Source of the DNA: Streptomyces mayonensis
GTDB lineage: Bacteria > Actinomycetota > Actinomycetes > Streptomycetales > Streptomycetaceae
Assembly (NCBI RefSeq): GCF_018982965.1
Contig: NZ_JACBYP010000060.1
Coordinates: forward strand, 1 to 48,283
Direction: 5' to 3'
DNA: 48,283 nucleotides
Shown here: positions 1 through 8,751 of the stretch, one piece after another
Numbering within the stretch: the stretch's first letter is position 1
Layout of the letters: each line of letters begins with the position of its first letter
Notes under the pieces: model-generated
Told to the model about the DNA's origin: nothing
The model's input: only the letters and a program-made list of their open reading frames with translations
Databases searched by the model: none
Program-made: the position numbers and the translations under genes

Positions 1-39
1 GCGGTGGTGACGTGAGCGTGCGGTGGCGGTGTCGCGGTC

Positions 40-1521
40 GTGCGGTGGTGGGACGTCGGTGCGGGCGTCGCGGCGGTGCCCCCCCCCCCGCCCGCCCGCC
101 CCGCCGCCCCCGCCGCCCCCGCCGCCCCCGCCGCCTCCGCGGCCTCCGCCGCCTCCGCCGACCCCACCGCCTCCGCCGGCCCCGCCGCCCCCGTCCCGCT
201 CTCCGGCCGCTTCGACGACGACGCACGCCATCTCGCCGAACAGGCCGCGGCAGCCGAGCGGATCCTCGCGGCGCTGCCCCCGGTCCCCGGGAGGTCCCGG
301 GACGAGCGGGCCCGCGCCGCGACCGCGCACGCGGAGGTCCGCGCCGTCCGGCGGGACTTCCTCGCCCGGCACACCGACACCGTCTACGGGCTGCTCACCG
401 ACGGCCTGACCCGGCGCCCGCGCCTGCCCGACCTCGTGGACGCCGCCGCCGACCGGGTGCCCGGCCTGGTGCCCACCCGTGCGCAGATGGCCGCCGAACT
501 CCGCTTCGTCCAGGCCGAGAAGGAAGGCCGCGAGATCGACCAGGGCCGGTTCTGCGGCGCCGTGCTGCGCTCGCCCACCGCCGGCCGGCACCTCGTGGAG
601 ACGATGCTCGGGCCCACCCCGCGCGCCCTGGAACTCCTGGACCGCTTCCGCGCCGAGGGCCGCGTCGAACTGGACGCCGTCCACGTCGAACGCCGCGGCA
701 CCGCGGCGCACGTCGAGTTCCGCAACCCGGGCCGGCTCAACGCCGAGAACGCCCGGCTCGTCGCCGACCTCGACACCGCCGTCGACCTCGTCCTGCTCGA
801 CGACACGGTCCGCGTCGGCGTCCTGCGCGGCGGCACCACCGACCACCCCGCCCACCGGGGGCGGCGCGTCTTCAGCGCCGGCATCGACCTCACCGACCTG
901 CGCGACGGCCGGATCCCGCTGGTCGGCTTCCTCCTCGCCCGGGAACTCGGCTACGTCAACAAGCTGCTCCACGGCCTGCTGACCGACCCGGCCCCCGGCG
1001 CCGGCAGCGAACGGTACGTCACCAAACCGTGGATCGGCGCCGTCGACACCTTCGCCATCGGCGGCGGCATGCAACTCCTGCTCACCATCGACCACGTCGT
1101 CGCCGAAGAGGGCGCCTACGTCAGCCTGCCCGCCGCCGAGGAGGGCATCGTGCCCGGCGCGGGCAACCTCCGGCTCACCCGGCAGACGGGAGCCCGCCTC
1201 GCCCGGCAGGTCGTGCTCGGCGGACGCCGGATCGCCGCCACCGACCCCGAGGCCGCCGCGGTCTACGACGAGGTCGTCCCCGCCGACCGCATGGACGAGG
1301 CGGTCGAGCGCGCCGCGGCGGCCCTCGCCGCCCCCGCCGTCGCCGCCAACCGGCGGATGCTCGCCCTCGCCGAGGAGCCGCTCGACCACTTCCGCACCTA
1401 CCTCGCCGAGTTCGCCTTCGCCCAGGCGGACCGCGCCTACGCCCCGGACGTCCTCGACAAGGTCGAACGCCGCTGGCAGGAGCGCGAGCGGCGGCGCGCC
1501 GCACGGGGGAGCCGGACATGA
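40..1521 (+). CDS. dpgC: DpgC-type 3,5-dihydroxyphenylacetyl-CoA 1,2-dioxygenase
   Basis: Crotonase-fold enzyme of the DpgC family, which uses O2 without cofactor to turn 3,5-dihydroxyphenylacetyl-CoA into 3,5-dihydroxyphenylglyoxylate, the keto acid precursor of dihydroxyphenylglycine (Dpg). Family features: a helical N-terminal region (residues ~55-200), then the crotonase core with KPWIGAVDTFAIGGGMQ near residue 329 and EEGIVPGAGNLRLTR near 368. The usual length is about 430 residues; this frame gives 493 because of an Ala/Pro low-complexity stretch (bases ~75-190). GTG 40 is only the first possible start; GTG 76 is an alternative. A preceding frame ends with TGA at 13-15, so an upstream gene abutted it. 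A GTG at 12 overlaps that stop but is in a different frame, so an indel in the C-rich run is possible. The function is well supported, the N-terminus is not. Confidence 0.88.
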   Translation: MRWWDVGAGVAAVPPPPPARPAAPAAPAAPAASAASAASADPTASAGPAAPVPLSGRFDDDARHLAEQAAAAERILAALPPVPGRSRDERARAATAHAEVRAVRRDFLARHTDTVYGLLTDGLTRRPRLPDLVDAAADRVPGLVPTRAQMAAELRFVQAEKEGREIDQGRFCGAVLRSPTAGRHLVETMLGPTPRALELLDRFRAEGRVELDAVHVERRGTAAHVEFRNPGRLNAENARLVADLDTAVDLVLLDDTVRVGVLRGGTTDHPAHRGRRVFSAGIDLTDLRDGRIPLVGFLLARELGYVNKLLHGLLTDPAPGAGSERYVTKPWIGAVDTFAIGGGMQLLLTIDHVVAEEGAYVSLPAAEEGIVPGAGNLRLTRQTGARLARQVVLGGRRIAATDPEAAAVYDEVVPADRMDEAVERAAAALAAPAVAANRRMLALAEEPLDHFRTYLAEFAFAQADRAYAPDVLDKVERRWQERERRRAARGSRT

Positions 1522-2822
1522 CCGGTGCCCCCGACCTGAGCGCGGCGGACCTGCACGGGTCCCTCCAGGACCCGGTGCTCGGCGCCATCGGCTTCCTCAA
1601 CGAGGTGATGGACCGCCACCCCGACGCCATCTCCTTCGCCCCCGGCGCCCCGCACCCCGACTTCGTCCAGGGCCTCGACCTGCGGACCCTGACCGACCGC
1701 TTCCTCAGCCACCTGCGCACCGACCGCGGCCTCGACCCGTCCCGCGCCGAACGCGTGCTCTACGAGTACGGCCCCGCCCAGGGGCTCATCAACGACCTCG
1801 TGACCGAGGCCCTCCGCACCGACCAGGGCATCCACGCCGCACCCGAGGACGTCGTGATCACCGTGGGCGCCCAGGAGGCCATGCTCCTCACCCTGCGGGC
1901 CCTGTACCGGGACGCCGCCCACGACGTGCTCGCCGTGGCCGACCCGTGCTTCCCGGGCATCGTCGGCGCCGCACGACTCCTGGACATCCCCGTCACCGAC
2001 GTCCGCGAGGACGCCGCCGGACTCGACGTGGAGCACCTCGCCGCCCGCTGCCGGCAGGCCCGGTCCGAAGGGTGCCGCGTCCGCGCCTGCTACGTCGCCC
2101 CCGACTTCTCCAACCCCGGCGGCGCCCGCATGACCCTCGACGCCCGGCACGCGCTGCTCGACCTGGCGGAACGCGAGGACCTGCTGCTCATAGAGGACAA
2201 CGCCTACGCCTTCACCGCCCCCGAGGACGACGCCCTGCCCGGCCTCAAGGCCCTCGACACCTGGCGGCGCGTCGTCCACCTGGGCACGTTCGCCAAGGTC
2301 GGGTTCCCCGGGGCCCGCGTCGGCTACGCCGTCGCCGACCAGCGCGTCGGCCGGGCCGGCGGCACCCGGTCCCTCGCCCGGGAGCTCGCCGACCTCAAGA
2401 CGATGGTCACCGTCAACACCTCGCCCCTGTCCCAGGCCGTCGTCGGTGGCCTCCTGCTGGAACACGGGCGCTCCCTGCGGGCCCTGGCCCGGCGCAAGGC
2501 CGACCGCTACCGGTCCAACCTCGCCCACCTGACCGGCGCCCTGGAACGGCACCTGACCGACGACGCGCCGCCGGGCGTCTCCTGGCACCGCCCGGCCGGC
2601 GGCTTCTTCGCCCGCGTCGACCTGCCCGTCCCCGCCGACCTCGCCCTCCTGGAGGTCTCGGCGGACCGGTACGGCGTGCTGTGGACGCCGATGCGGCAGT
2701 TCTCCCTCACCGACCGCGGCGACCGGCAGATCCGGCTGTCGTGCAGCTACCTGGAGCCCGACCGGATCGAGACCGGTGTGCGGCGCCTCGCGGCCTTCCT
2801 CAGGAAGGAGGCCGCGGGATGA
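1518..2822 (+). CDS. HpgT-like PLP aminotransferase for (dihydroxy)phenylglycine
   Basis: Fold-type I PLP aminotransferase of 434 residues, class I/II with MocR/KAT-like features. SNPGG (near residue 197) and the likely PLP lysine K260 in LGTFAKVGFPG are visible. The ATG at 1518 overlaps the dpgC stop (ATGA), so the two are translationally coupled. In glycopeptide clusters the gene beside dpgC is HpgT, which aminates hydroxyphenylglyoxylates to Hpg or Dpg. Position and family together predict amination of 3,5-dihydroxyphenylglyoxylate to Dpg. Amino donor and stereochemistry cannot be read from the sequence. Confidence 0.83.
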   Translation: MTGAPDLSAADLHGSLQDPVLGAIGFLNEVMDRHPDAISFAPGAPHPDFVQGLDLRTLTDRFLSHLRTDRGLDPSRAERVLYEYGPAQGLINDLVTEALRTDQGIHAAPEDVVITVGAQEAMLLTLRALYRDAAHDVLAVADPCFPGIVGAARLLDIPVTDVREDAAGLDVEHLAARCRQARSEGCRVRACYVAPDFSNPGGARMTLDARHALLDLAEREDLLLIEDNAYAFTAPEDDALPGLKALDTWRRVVHLGTFAKVGFPGARVGYAVADQRVGRAGGTRSLARELADLKTMVTVNTSPLSQAVVGGLLLEHGRSLRALARRKADRYRSNLAHLTGALERHLTDDAPPGVSWHRPAGGFFARVDLPVPADLALLEVSADRYGVLWTPMRQFSLTDRGDRQIRLSCSYLEPDRIETGVRRLAAFLRKEAAG

Positions 2823-2880
2823 CGAGCGGACACCGCACGCGGGCCGCCACCCCCCGACGCCCCACGAAAGGCCCCCGCCG

Positions 2881-4029
2881 ATGCGCCTGAACAGTTACGA
2901 CGACTTCACCCCGCTGAAGGAGGTCGTCCTCGGCTCGGCGGACGGCTACCTCGACCGGGTGCGCGACATGTCGTTCGACATGTTCATCAGCGACAACCTC
3001 TCCGGAGCCCGCGGCTACTACCCCTCCATCTCCACCTGGCGCGACGGCGAGGAACGCCGCGACCGCAACACCCCCCACCGCCTGGCGCAGAAGGAGCGCT
3101 TCCTCGGCGAACTCGTCGAGGACGTCGAAGGACTCGCGGCGCAGCTCACCGCGCTCGGCGTCACGGTGCACCGGCCCCTGGCGCCCGCCCGGGAGACGAC
3201 CCGGGTCGCCACCCCCGCCTTCGAGGCCGCCGTCACACCGCCGCTGAACCTCCGCGACAACACCCTGATCATGGGCGACGAGATCATCGAGACCCCGCCC
3301 ATGCTGCACGACCGCTACTTCGAGACCCAGTTCCTCAAGCCGGTCTTCCTGGAGTACTTCCGCGGCGGCGCCCGCTGGACGACCATGCCGCGCCCGCTGA
3401 TGACCGACCACTCCTTCGACCCCGCCAACGTCGCCCACGCCGCACCGAACATCGAAGTCCCCCTCGAGCCGCGGGAGTCGCCGTACGACGTGGGCATCGA
3501 ACCGATGATCGACGGGGCCAACTGCCTGCGGCTGGGCCGCGACCTGATCGTCAACGTCTCCAACGCCAACCACGCCCTCGCGCTCGACTGGCTGACGCGC
3601 CACCTCGACGGACGGTTCCGCGTGCACCGCATGGACCGGCTGACCCAGAGCCACATCGACTCCGTCGTGGTCCCGCTGCGCCCCGGCACCCTGCTGCTGC
3701 GCGACCCGGGCGTCGTGGACTACCTGCCCGAGGCCCTGCGCGGCTGGGACGTCGTGGTCCCGCCGCCGCCCGGCGTCGACGACTACCCGCAGTACGAGAA
3801 CGACGACCCGATCCCCGCCAGCCCCTACATCGACCTCAACGTGCTCTCCGTCGACGAGGACACCGTCCTGGTCAACGACGCCTGCAAGACCCTCGTGGCC
3901 ACGCTGGAGCAGCACGGGTTCACCGTCGTCCCCGTCCGCCACCGCCACCGGCGTCTGTTCGGCGGCGGCTTCCACTGCTTCACCCTCGACACGGTGCGCA
4001 CCGGCGGAGCCGAGGACTACCTGGCCTGA
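2881..4029 (+). CDS. Amidinotransferase (arginine:amine, StrB1/glycine amidinotransferase family)
   Basis: 382-residue amidinotransferase that should transfer the amidino group of arginine to a primary amine, leaving a guanidine. The family catalytic residues are visible: C366 in GGGFHCFTLD near the C-terminus, H258 in SHIDSV, and acidic residues around MIDGANCLRLG. Start ATG 2881 has a GAAAGG Shine-Dalgarno site about 9 nt upstream and lies 58 nt after the aminotransferase. Because it directly follows the two Dpg enzymes, the acceptor may be Dpg itself, giving a guanidinoacetic acid as reported for pheganomycin. A diamino acid made by the lyase/kinase/PLP-fusion genes is an alternative acceptor. 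The chemistry is solid, the substrate is inferred. Confidence 0.85.
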   Translation: MRLNSYDDFTPLKEVVLGSADGYLDRVRDMSFDMFISDNLSGARGYYPSISTWRDGEERRDRNTPHRLAQKERFLGELVEDVEGLAAQLTALGVTVHRPLAPARETTRVATPAFEAAVTPPLNLRDNTLIMGDEIIETPPMLHDRYFETQFLKPVFLEYFRGGARWTTMPRPLMTDHSFDPANVAHAAPNIEVPLEPRESPYDVGIEPMIDGANCLRLGRDLIVNVSNANHALALDWLTRHLDGRFRVHRMDRLTQSHIDSVVVPLRPGTLLLRDPGVVDYLPEALRGWDVVVPPPPGVDDYPQYENDDPIPASPYIDLNVLSVDEDTVLVNDACKTLVATLEQHGFTVVPVRHRHRRLFGGGFHCFTLDTVRTGGAEDYLA

Positions 4030-4079
4030 ACACCCCGCCCCGACCGCACGCCGACCCCCCCGACAGCAGGAGCGTCCCG

Positions 4080-6350
4080 ATGCAGGAAACAGCACCCGAC
4101 CCGGCCGCCGGGCGGCAGCCGGCACCCGCCGGGCCGGAGGACGCCGTCGCGGCCCGCGCCCACGCCTGCGCGGCAGCCCTGGCCTCGGACCCGGCCTCCG
4201 TACGGCTCGCCGCACGGCTGAAGGTCGCCTCGGTACTCCTGGGCAGGGCCTCCCCGGCCCCCGACGCCTCCTGGCGCGACCTGGTGCGCCACGTGGGCAC
4301 CGACGACGGACGGAGCGAGGCGCAGGAGGCCTGGGCGAACGCGTCGGCCGCGGCCGACGCGACCGCCGAACGCCTCGGAGGGTACGAGCTGCGCGCGCTG
4401 CGGCTGATGACGGACGACCCGGACCTGCCGCACACCCGGCACGGGCTCCTGACGCCGGAGGAGACCGAGGCCGTCGTCGCACGCGGCGCCGGACCGCTGC
4501 GGCCGCTGCCGGGCCGCCGCTTCCACGAACTCTTCGAGGAACGTGTCCGGCGCCACCCCGACGCCGTGGCCGTCGTGCACGGGACCACCACGCGCACGTA
4601 CCGCGAACTCAACGACGACGCCAACCGGATCGCCGGGGCGCTGCTGCGGGAGGGGCTTGCCCCGGAGGACGTCGTGGCCGTCGTCACCGGACGCCACCCG
4701 CTCTGGCCGGCCGCGGTGCTCGCCGTCTTCAAGGCGGGCGGCTGCTACCTGCCGCTGGAGCCCGAGTTCCCCGCCTCGCGCATCGCCAGGACCCTCACCC
4801 GCAGCGAGTGCCGCTGGGTGCTCTCCGACCCCGACGTGCCGTCCCTCGACGAGGCCCTGCACGGCCGCGACACGATCCGCCGGATGACCGTCGGGGACCT
4901 CGCCCGCGGCGACGGACCCACGCGGGACCCGGGCGTCGCCGTGGCCGGGGACCAACTGGCGTACGTCTACTTCACGTCGGGGTCCACCGGTGAGCCCAAG
5001 GGCGCCATGTGCGAGCACGACGGCTTCCTCAACCACCTCTACGCCAAGATCGAGGACCTCGGCGTCCAGGAGGGCGACACCGTCGGGCAGACCGCCCCCC
5101 AGTGCTTCGACATCTCCCTGTGGCAGCTGGTCTCCCCGTTCCTCGTCGGCGGCCGCGTCCTGCTGGTCGAGCAGGAGGCCGTACTGGACGTGGCCCGGTT
5201 CACGGACCTCGTCAACCGGCACCGCGTCCAGGTCCTCCAACTCGTGCCCACCTACCTCGAACTCGTCCTCGCGGAGGCCGCCCGGGGCCGCGCCGCCCTG
5301 CCGCACCTGCGCGTCATGGCCGTCACCGGCGAGGCGCTCAAGAAGGAACTGGTGCGCCGCTGGTTCGAGCAGTTCCCCGGCGTGCCCCTCGTCAACTGCT
5401 ACGGCCTCACCGAGGTGAGCGACGACTCCCACCACGGCGTCATGCGCACCGTGCCGGACCACCGCTCGGTGCCGCTCGGCGACACCATCCGCAACTGCCG
5501 CGTCTACGTCATGGACGAACAGCTCCACCTCGTCCCCGACGGCGCCCCGGGCGAGATCGTCATCGCCGGTGTGTGCGTCGGCCGCGGCTACGTCAACGAC
5601 CCCGACCGCACCACCGCCGTCTACCGCCAGGACCCCCTGCGGCCCGCCGAACGCCTCTACCGCTCCGGCGACTTCGGCCGCCGGCTCCCCTCCGGCGAAC
5701 TGGAGTACCTGGGCCGGCGCGACGCCCAGGTGAAGATCAGCGGCTTCCGCATCGAGATCGGCGAGATCGAGGACCGGCTGCTCCAGGTCCCCGGCGTCCG
5801 CGACGGTGCCGTCGTCGTCGCCGGCTCCGACGACGCGCCCCAGCTCGTCGCCTACTACACGGGCGAGGACGCCCCCGACGGAGCGGGCACCGCACACGCC
5901 CTGGGCACCGCCCTGCCCCACTACATGGTTCCGCACCGGCTCCACCGCGTCCGTGAACTCCCCCTGTCCGGCAACGGGAAGATCGACAAGAAGGCCCTCA
6001 CCGCCCGCGCCCGCGACAACGCGCACGCCCGGGGGAGCGCCGGCACCGGCGCCCCGCGGCTGGACACCCCCGCCGAACGCCGTGTCGCGGCCGTCTGGGC
6101 CCGCCTGCTGCACGTGCCGGAGGACCGCATCGGACGCGACAGCCGCTTCACCGACCTCGGCGGCACCTCCCTCACCGCGATCCGCCTGGCCATCGAACTC
6201 GACCGCAGGGTGACCGTCGCCGAACTCCGCGACACCCCCACGGTCGCCGAAGTCGCCGCCCTGCTGGACGGCAAGTCCGCGCCCGCCACGGCGCCCGCAC
6301 CCCCGCCGACGTCGCGCGCGTCGCGGCCGCGCTCGGCATCGAACCCCTGA
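4080..6350 (+). CDS. NRPS adenylation-carrier protein (A-PCP), probably frameshifted from a hydroxylase domain
   Basis: Activates one amino acid and loads it on its own carrier domain. The A domain covers residues ~150-645, with YFTSGSTGEPKG at 297, FDISLWQ, YGLTEVSDD, YRSGDFGR and NGKIDKKAL. The PCP follows, with its phosphopantetheine site at S697 in LGGTSL. By-eye specificity residues are D-I-W-Q-A-T-C-D-D-K; two acidic residues at the 330/331 positions suggest a cationic substrate (diamino or guanidino acid), with low certainty. The first ~145 residues precede the A domain, are mainly helical/Ala-rich, and I do not recognise them. The reading frame ends 28 residues after the carrier in a non-homologous tail (ASRPRSASNP), while hydroxylase coding continues in the -1 frame from about 6302 (see next entry). 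ATG 4080 has AGGAG upstream. It should depend on the MbtH protein at 20214. Confidence 0.87.
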   Translation: MQETAPDPAAGRQPAPAGPEDAVAARAHACAAALASDPASVRLAARLKVASVLLGRASPAPDASWRDLVRHVGTDDGRSEAQEAWANASAAADATAERLGGYELRALRLMTDDPDLPHTRHGLLTPEETEAVVARGAGPLRPLPGRRFHELFEERVRRHPDAVAVVHGTTTRTYRELNDDANRIAGALLREGLAPEDVVAVVTGRHPLWPAAVLAVFKAGGCYLPLEPEFPASRIARTLTRSECRWVLSDPDVPSLDEALHGRDTIRRMTVGDLARGDGPTRDPGVAVAGDQLAYVYFTSGSTGEPKGAMCEHDGFLNHLYAKIEDLGVQEGDTVGQTAPQCFDISLWQLVSPFLVGGRVLLVEQEAVLDVARFTDLVNRHRVQVLQLVPTYLELVLAEAARGRAALPHLRVMAVTGEALKKELVRRWFEQFPGVPLVNCYGLTEVSDDSHHGVMRTVPDHRSVPLGDTIRNCRVYVMDEQLHLVPDGAPGEIVIAGVCVGRGYVNDPDRTTAVYRQDPLRPAERLYRSGDFGRRLPSGELEYLGRRDAQVKISGFRIEIGEIEDRLLQVPGVRDGAVVVAGSDDAPQLVAYYTGEDAPDGAGTAHALGTALPHYMVPHRLHRVRELPLSGNGKIDKKALTARARDNAHARGSAGTGAPRLDTPAERRVAAVWARLLHVPEDRIGRDSRFTDLGGTSLTAIRLAIELDRRVTVAELRDTPTVAEVAALLDGKSAPATAPAPPPTSRASRPRSASNP

Positions 6351-6394
6351 CGGAACGGGAGGGCTTCGCGCCCCGCACCGCACTCGCCCCCGGC

Positions 6395-7126
6395 GTGTAC
6401 TCCGGCAGCCACTGGCCCGCCGAGGACCCGATGTGCATGCACCACGAGCTGAGCCACGCCGCCACCGTCCCCGGCACCCTGCTCTTCGCGTGCCTCACCG
6501 CCCCCGACAGCGGAGGCCGCACCACCGTCGCCGACTCCCAGCAGGTACTCGCCGCGCTCCCGTCCGGCCTGACCGCCCGCTTCGCCGAGCACGGCTGGCT
6601 GCTGCGCCGTGCCTACCACGACGTCGGCCTCTCCTGGCCCGAGGCGTTCGGCAGCACCGACCGCGCGCCGGTCGACGCGTACTGCGCCGAAGCAGCCGTC
6701 GAACCCACCTGGCTCGCCGACGGCCGTCTGCTCACCCGCCAGCGCCGCGCCGCGGTGGTGCCCCACCCGCGCACCGGAGCCCCCTGCTGGTTCAACCAGA
6801 TCGCCTTCCTGAACGGCCTCACCCTCGAACCCGCGATCCGGGAGTACCTCACCGACGTCTACGGACCCGGCGGGCTGCCCTTCGACACCGCCGCGGGCGA
6901 CGGCGGCCCCGTCACCGCCGGCACGGTCGAGGAGATCAACGCCGTCTACGACCGGTTCACCGTCGGGGAGCCCTGGCAGCAGGGCGACGTCCTGCTCGTC
7001 GACAACATCCGCACCGCCCACGCCCGTGAACCCTACGAGGGCGCCCGGGAGATCGCCGTCGTCCTCGGCGACCCGGTACGGCTGCCCGGCCACGTCCTGC
7101 CGCTGAGCGACGGCGGGCCCTCGTGA
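6395..7126 (+). CDS. TauD/SyrP-type Fe(II)/2-oxoglutarate hydroxylase, 5' end out of frame
   Basis: Non-heme iron dioxygenase of the group that hydroxylates amino acids tethered to carrier proteins (SyrP-like). It has the metal motif H-x-E in MHHELSHA, the FNQIAFLN segment and the C-terminal VDNIRTAHAREP with the second His and the 2-oxoglutarate Arg. GTG 6395 is the only start in frame, but family-like sequence (ALGIEPLTEREGFAPR and following) is encoded from about 6302, and the frame is open back to 5957 with no ATG, GTG or TTG. Restoring one base in the C-run at 6300-6304 would join it in frame to the A-PCP protein as A-PCP-TauD. So this is either a fusion broken by an indel (real or assembly error) or a case of -1 frameshifting. 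Its stop overlaps the next start (GTGA). Confidence 0.82.
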   Translation: MYSGSHWPAEDPMCMHHELSHAATVPGTLLFACLTAPDSGGRTTVADSQQVLAALPSGLTARFAEHGWLLRRAYHDVGLSWPEAFGSTDRAPVDAYCAEAAVEPTWLADGRLLTRQRRAAVVPHPRTGAPCWFNQIAFLNGLTLEPAIREYLTDVYGPGGLPFDTAAGDGGPVTAGTVEEINAVYDRFTVGEPWQQGDVLLVDNIRTAHAREPYEGAREIAVVLGDPVRLPGHVLPLSDGGPS

Positions 7127-8751
7127 CGCGTCCCGGACCCGCCGTCCGCGACGGCCGGCCCGCACCCGACGCCGCCGGGCCGGCCACCGCCCCGGCGACG
7201 TACGCCCAGGAACGCGCCTGGCTGGCCTCCCGGCTGGCCCACGACCCGCCCACCTACTGCGCCGTCGACGAGTTCCCCCTGCACGCGGCCGTGACCGCGA
7301 ACGACCTCGTGCACGCCCTGTATGTCCTCATGGACCGCCACGAACCCCTGCGCACCGTCCTGCGGACCGTGGACGGACGGCTCCGCCAGGAGGTGCACCC
7401 GCGCCCCGAGCCGAAGATCGAACTGGCCGACCTGAGCGCGCACGACCACGCCGCACAGGCCGAGGAGCGGCGCTCCCTGCGCGCCCGGCTGGCCCGCACC
7501 CCGTTCGACCCCCACCGGGCGCCCCAGTGGCGCGCGGCCGTCCTGAACCTGGGGGAGGGGGCCTGGTCGGTGGTCTTCGCGGCCCACCACACGGTGTACG
7601 ACACCGCCTCCGGCTTCAACGTCCACGCCGAACTCACCGAACTCTGCGCCGCCGCCGAGGAAGGACGCGAGGCCCGCCTGCCCCGGCTGCCCCTCGGCTA
7701 CGGCGCGTACGCGCGGCGCGAACGCGAGCGGGCACGCACCGGCGGCGCCGACGCGGCCGCCGCCCACTGGCGGACCCGGCTGCGCGGGCTGCCCCCCGTG
7801 CACACCGTCCCGCTGGACCGGCCGCGCCCACCCGCCCGCACCTTCCGCGGGGGCGAGGTGCGCGCCGCCCTGCCGGTCGGCGTCACCGCCGCCCTGACCG
7901 GAGCCGCCCGGCACCACGGGACCCGCCCCGTCATGCTGTTCCTCGCCGCCTGGACCGCCCTGCTCCACCACCACTCCGGCGCCACCGACCTCGCCGTCGG
8001 CCTGCCCGTCGCCGGCCGCGACGACCCCGCCACCCGCGCCATGGTCGGCACCTTCGTCAACATGCGCGTCCTGCGGGCCGACCTCTCCGGCGACCCCGAC
8101 GGCACCGAACTGGTCCGCCGCACCACCGCCGCCGTCCGCGCCGGGGAGAAGTTCGACATCCCCTTCCAGAGCCTCGTCGAACTCCTCGCGGCGCCACGCC
8201 TGCCCGGCGTACCGCCCCTCTACCAGCTCGCCTTCAACCACACCCCCGCCGACGGTCTGGGCCCGCCCGTCTCCTCCTGCGAGGAGGACCTCCTCCTCGA
8301 CGTCGCCGGCAGCGGCCTCCGCCTCGTCTACGACGCCGCCCTCTTCGACCGCTCCACCGCCGACCTGCTGCTCGCCGACTACCTGCGGCTGCTCGCCGCC
8401 CTCCTCGACGCTCCCGGCACCCGCCTCTCCGCGCTGCCGACCGGCACCGCCCCCCGGGGCACCCCGCGCCCCGCACCCACCGCGCCGCGCGCACGGACCG
8501 CCCCGCGCGACGCGGCCGAGGAACGGGTGGCGGCCGTCTGGCGGACGCTGCTCGGCACCGACACCGTCGACGTCCACGAGGACTTCTTCACCGCGGGCGG
8601 CCACTCGCTCCAGGCCCTGCGTCTGCTGGCCCGCCTCGCCCCGGCGCGGGGAAGCGGCCCCACGCTGCGGACCTTCTTCGCAGACCCGACGGTGGCCGGA
8701 CTCGCCACCGCCCTGAAAAGCACCCCGGACGGGAGGACGGCATGGCGGTGA
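7123..8751 (+). CDS. NRPS condensation-carrier (C-PCP) didomain
   Basis: 542 residues. The condensation domain (~20-440) has the active-site motif as HHTVYDT at 155-161, so both His and the Asp are kept but the usual Gly is Thr. MVGTFVNMR and FNHT, typical of C domains, follow. A Pro/Ala linker leads to a carrier domain with S495 in GGHSLQALRLL. There is no adenylation domain, so its carrier must be loaded in trans, or receives a residue from the A-PCP protein or from an upstream module outside the window. Start GTG 7123 overlaps the hydroxylase stop; the 3' end overlaps the lyase gene by 10 nt. Peptide bond formation is the expected activity; ester formation is possible. Confidence 0.88.
   Translation: MTRPGPAVRDGRPAPDAAGPATAPATYAQERAWLASRLAHDPPTYCAVDEFPLHAAVTANDLVHALYVLMDRHEPLRTVLRTVDGRLRQEVHPRPEPKIELADLSAHDHAAQAEERRSLRARLARTPFDPHRAPQWRAAVLNLGEGAWSVVFAAHHTVYDTASGFNVHAELTELCAAAEEGREARLPRLPLGYGAYARRERERARTGGADAAAAHWRTRLRGLPPVHTVPLDRPRPPARTFRGGEVRAALPVGVTAALTGAARHHGTRPVMLFLAAWTALLHHHSGATDLAVGLPVAGRDDPATRAMVGTFVNMRVLRADLSGDPDGTELVRRTTAAVRAGEKFDIPFQSLVELLAAPRLPGVPPLYQLAFNHTPADGLGPPVSSCEEDLLLDVAGSGLRLVYDAALFDRSTADLLLADYLRLLAALLDAPGTRLSALPTGTAPRGTPRPAPTAPRARTAPRDAAEERVAAVWRTLLGTDTVDVHEDFFTAGGHSLQALRLLARLAPARGSGPTLRTFFADPTVAGLATALKSTPDGRTAWR

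Noticed and set aside
12..1517. 936-residue open frame whose first ~500 codons run antiphase to dpgC
   Set aside because: The first 500 residues are Arg/Pro-rich shadow translation of dpgC; only the part from 1518 is a real protein.
2800..6383. Very long minus-strand open frames opposite the amidinotransferase and A-PCP genes
   Set aside because: Gly/Val/Asp/Arg-rich composition typical of antisense frames in high-GC DNA; the plus strand encodes recognised families.
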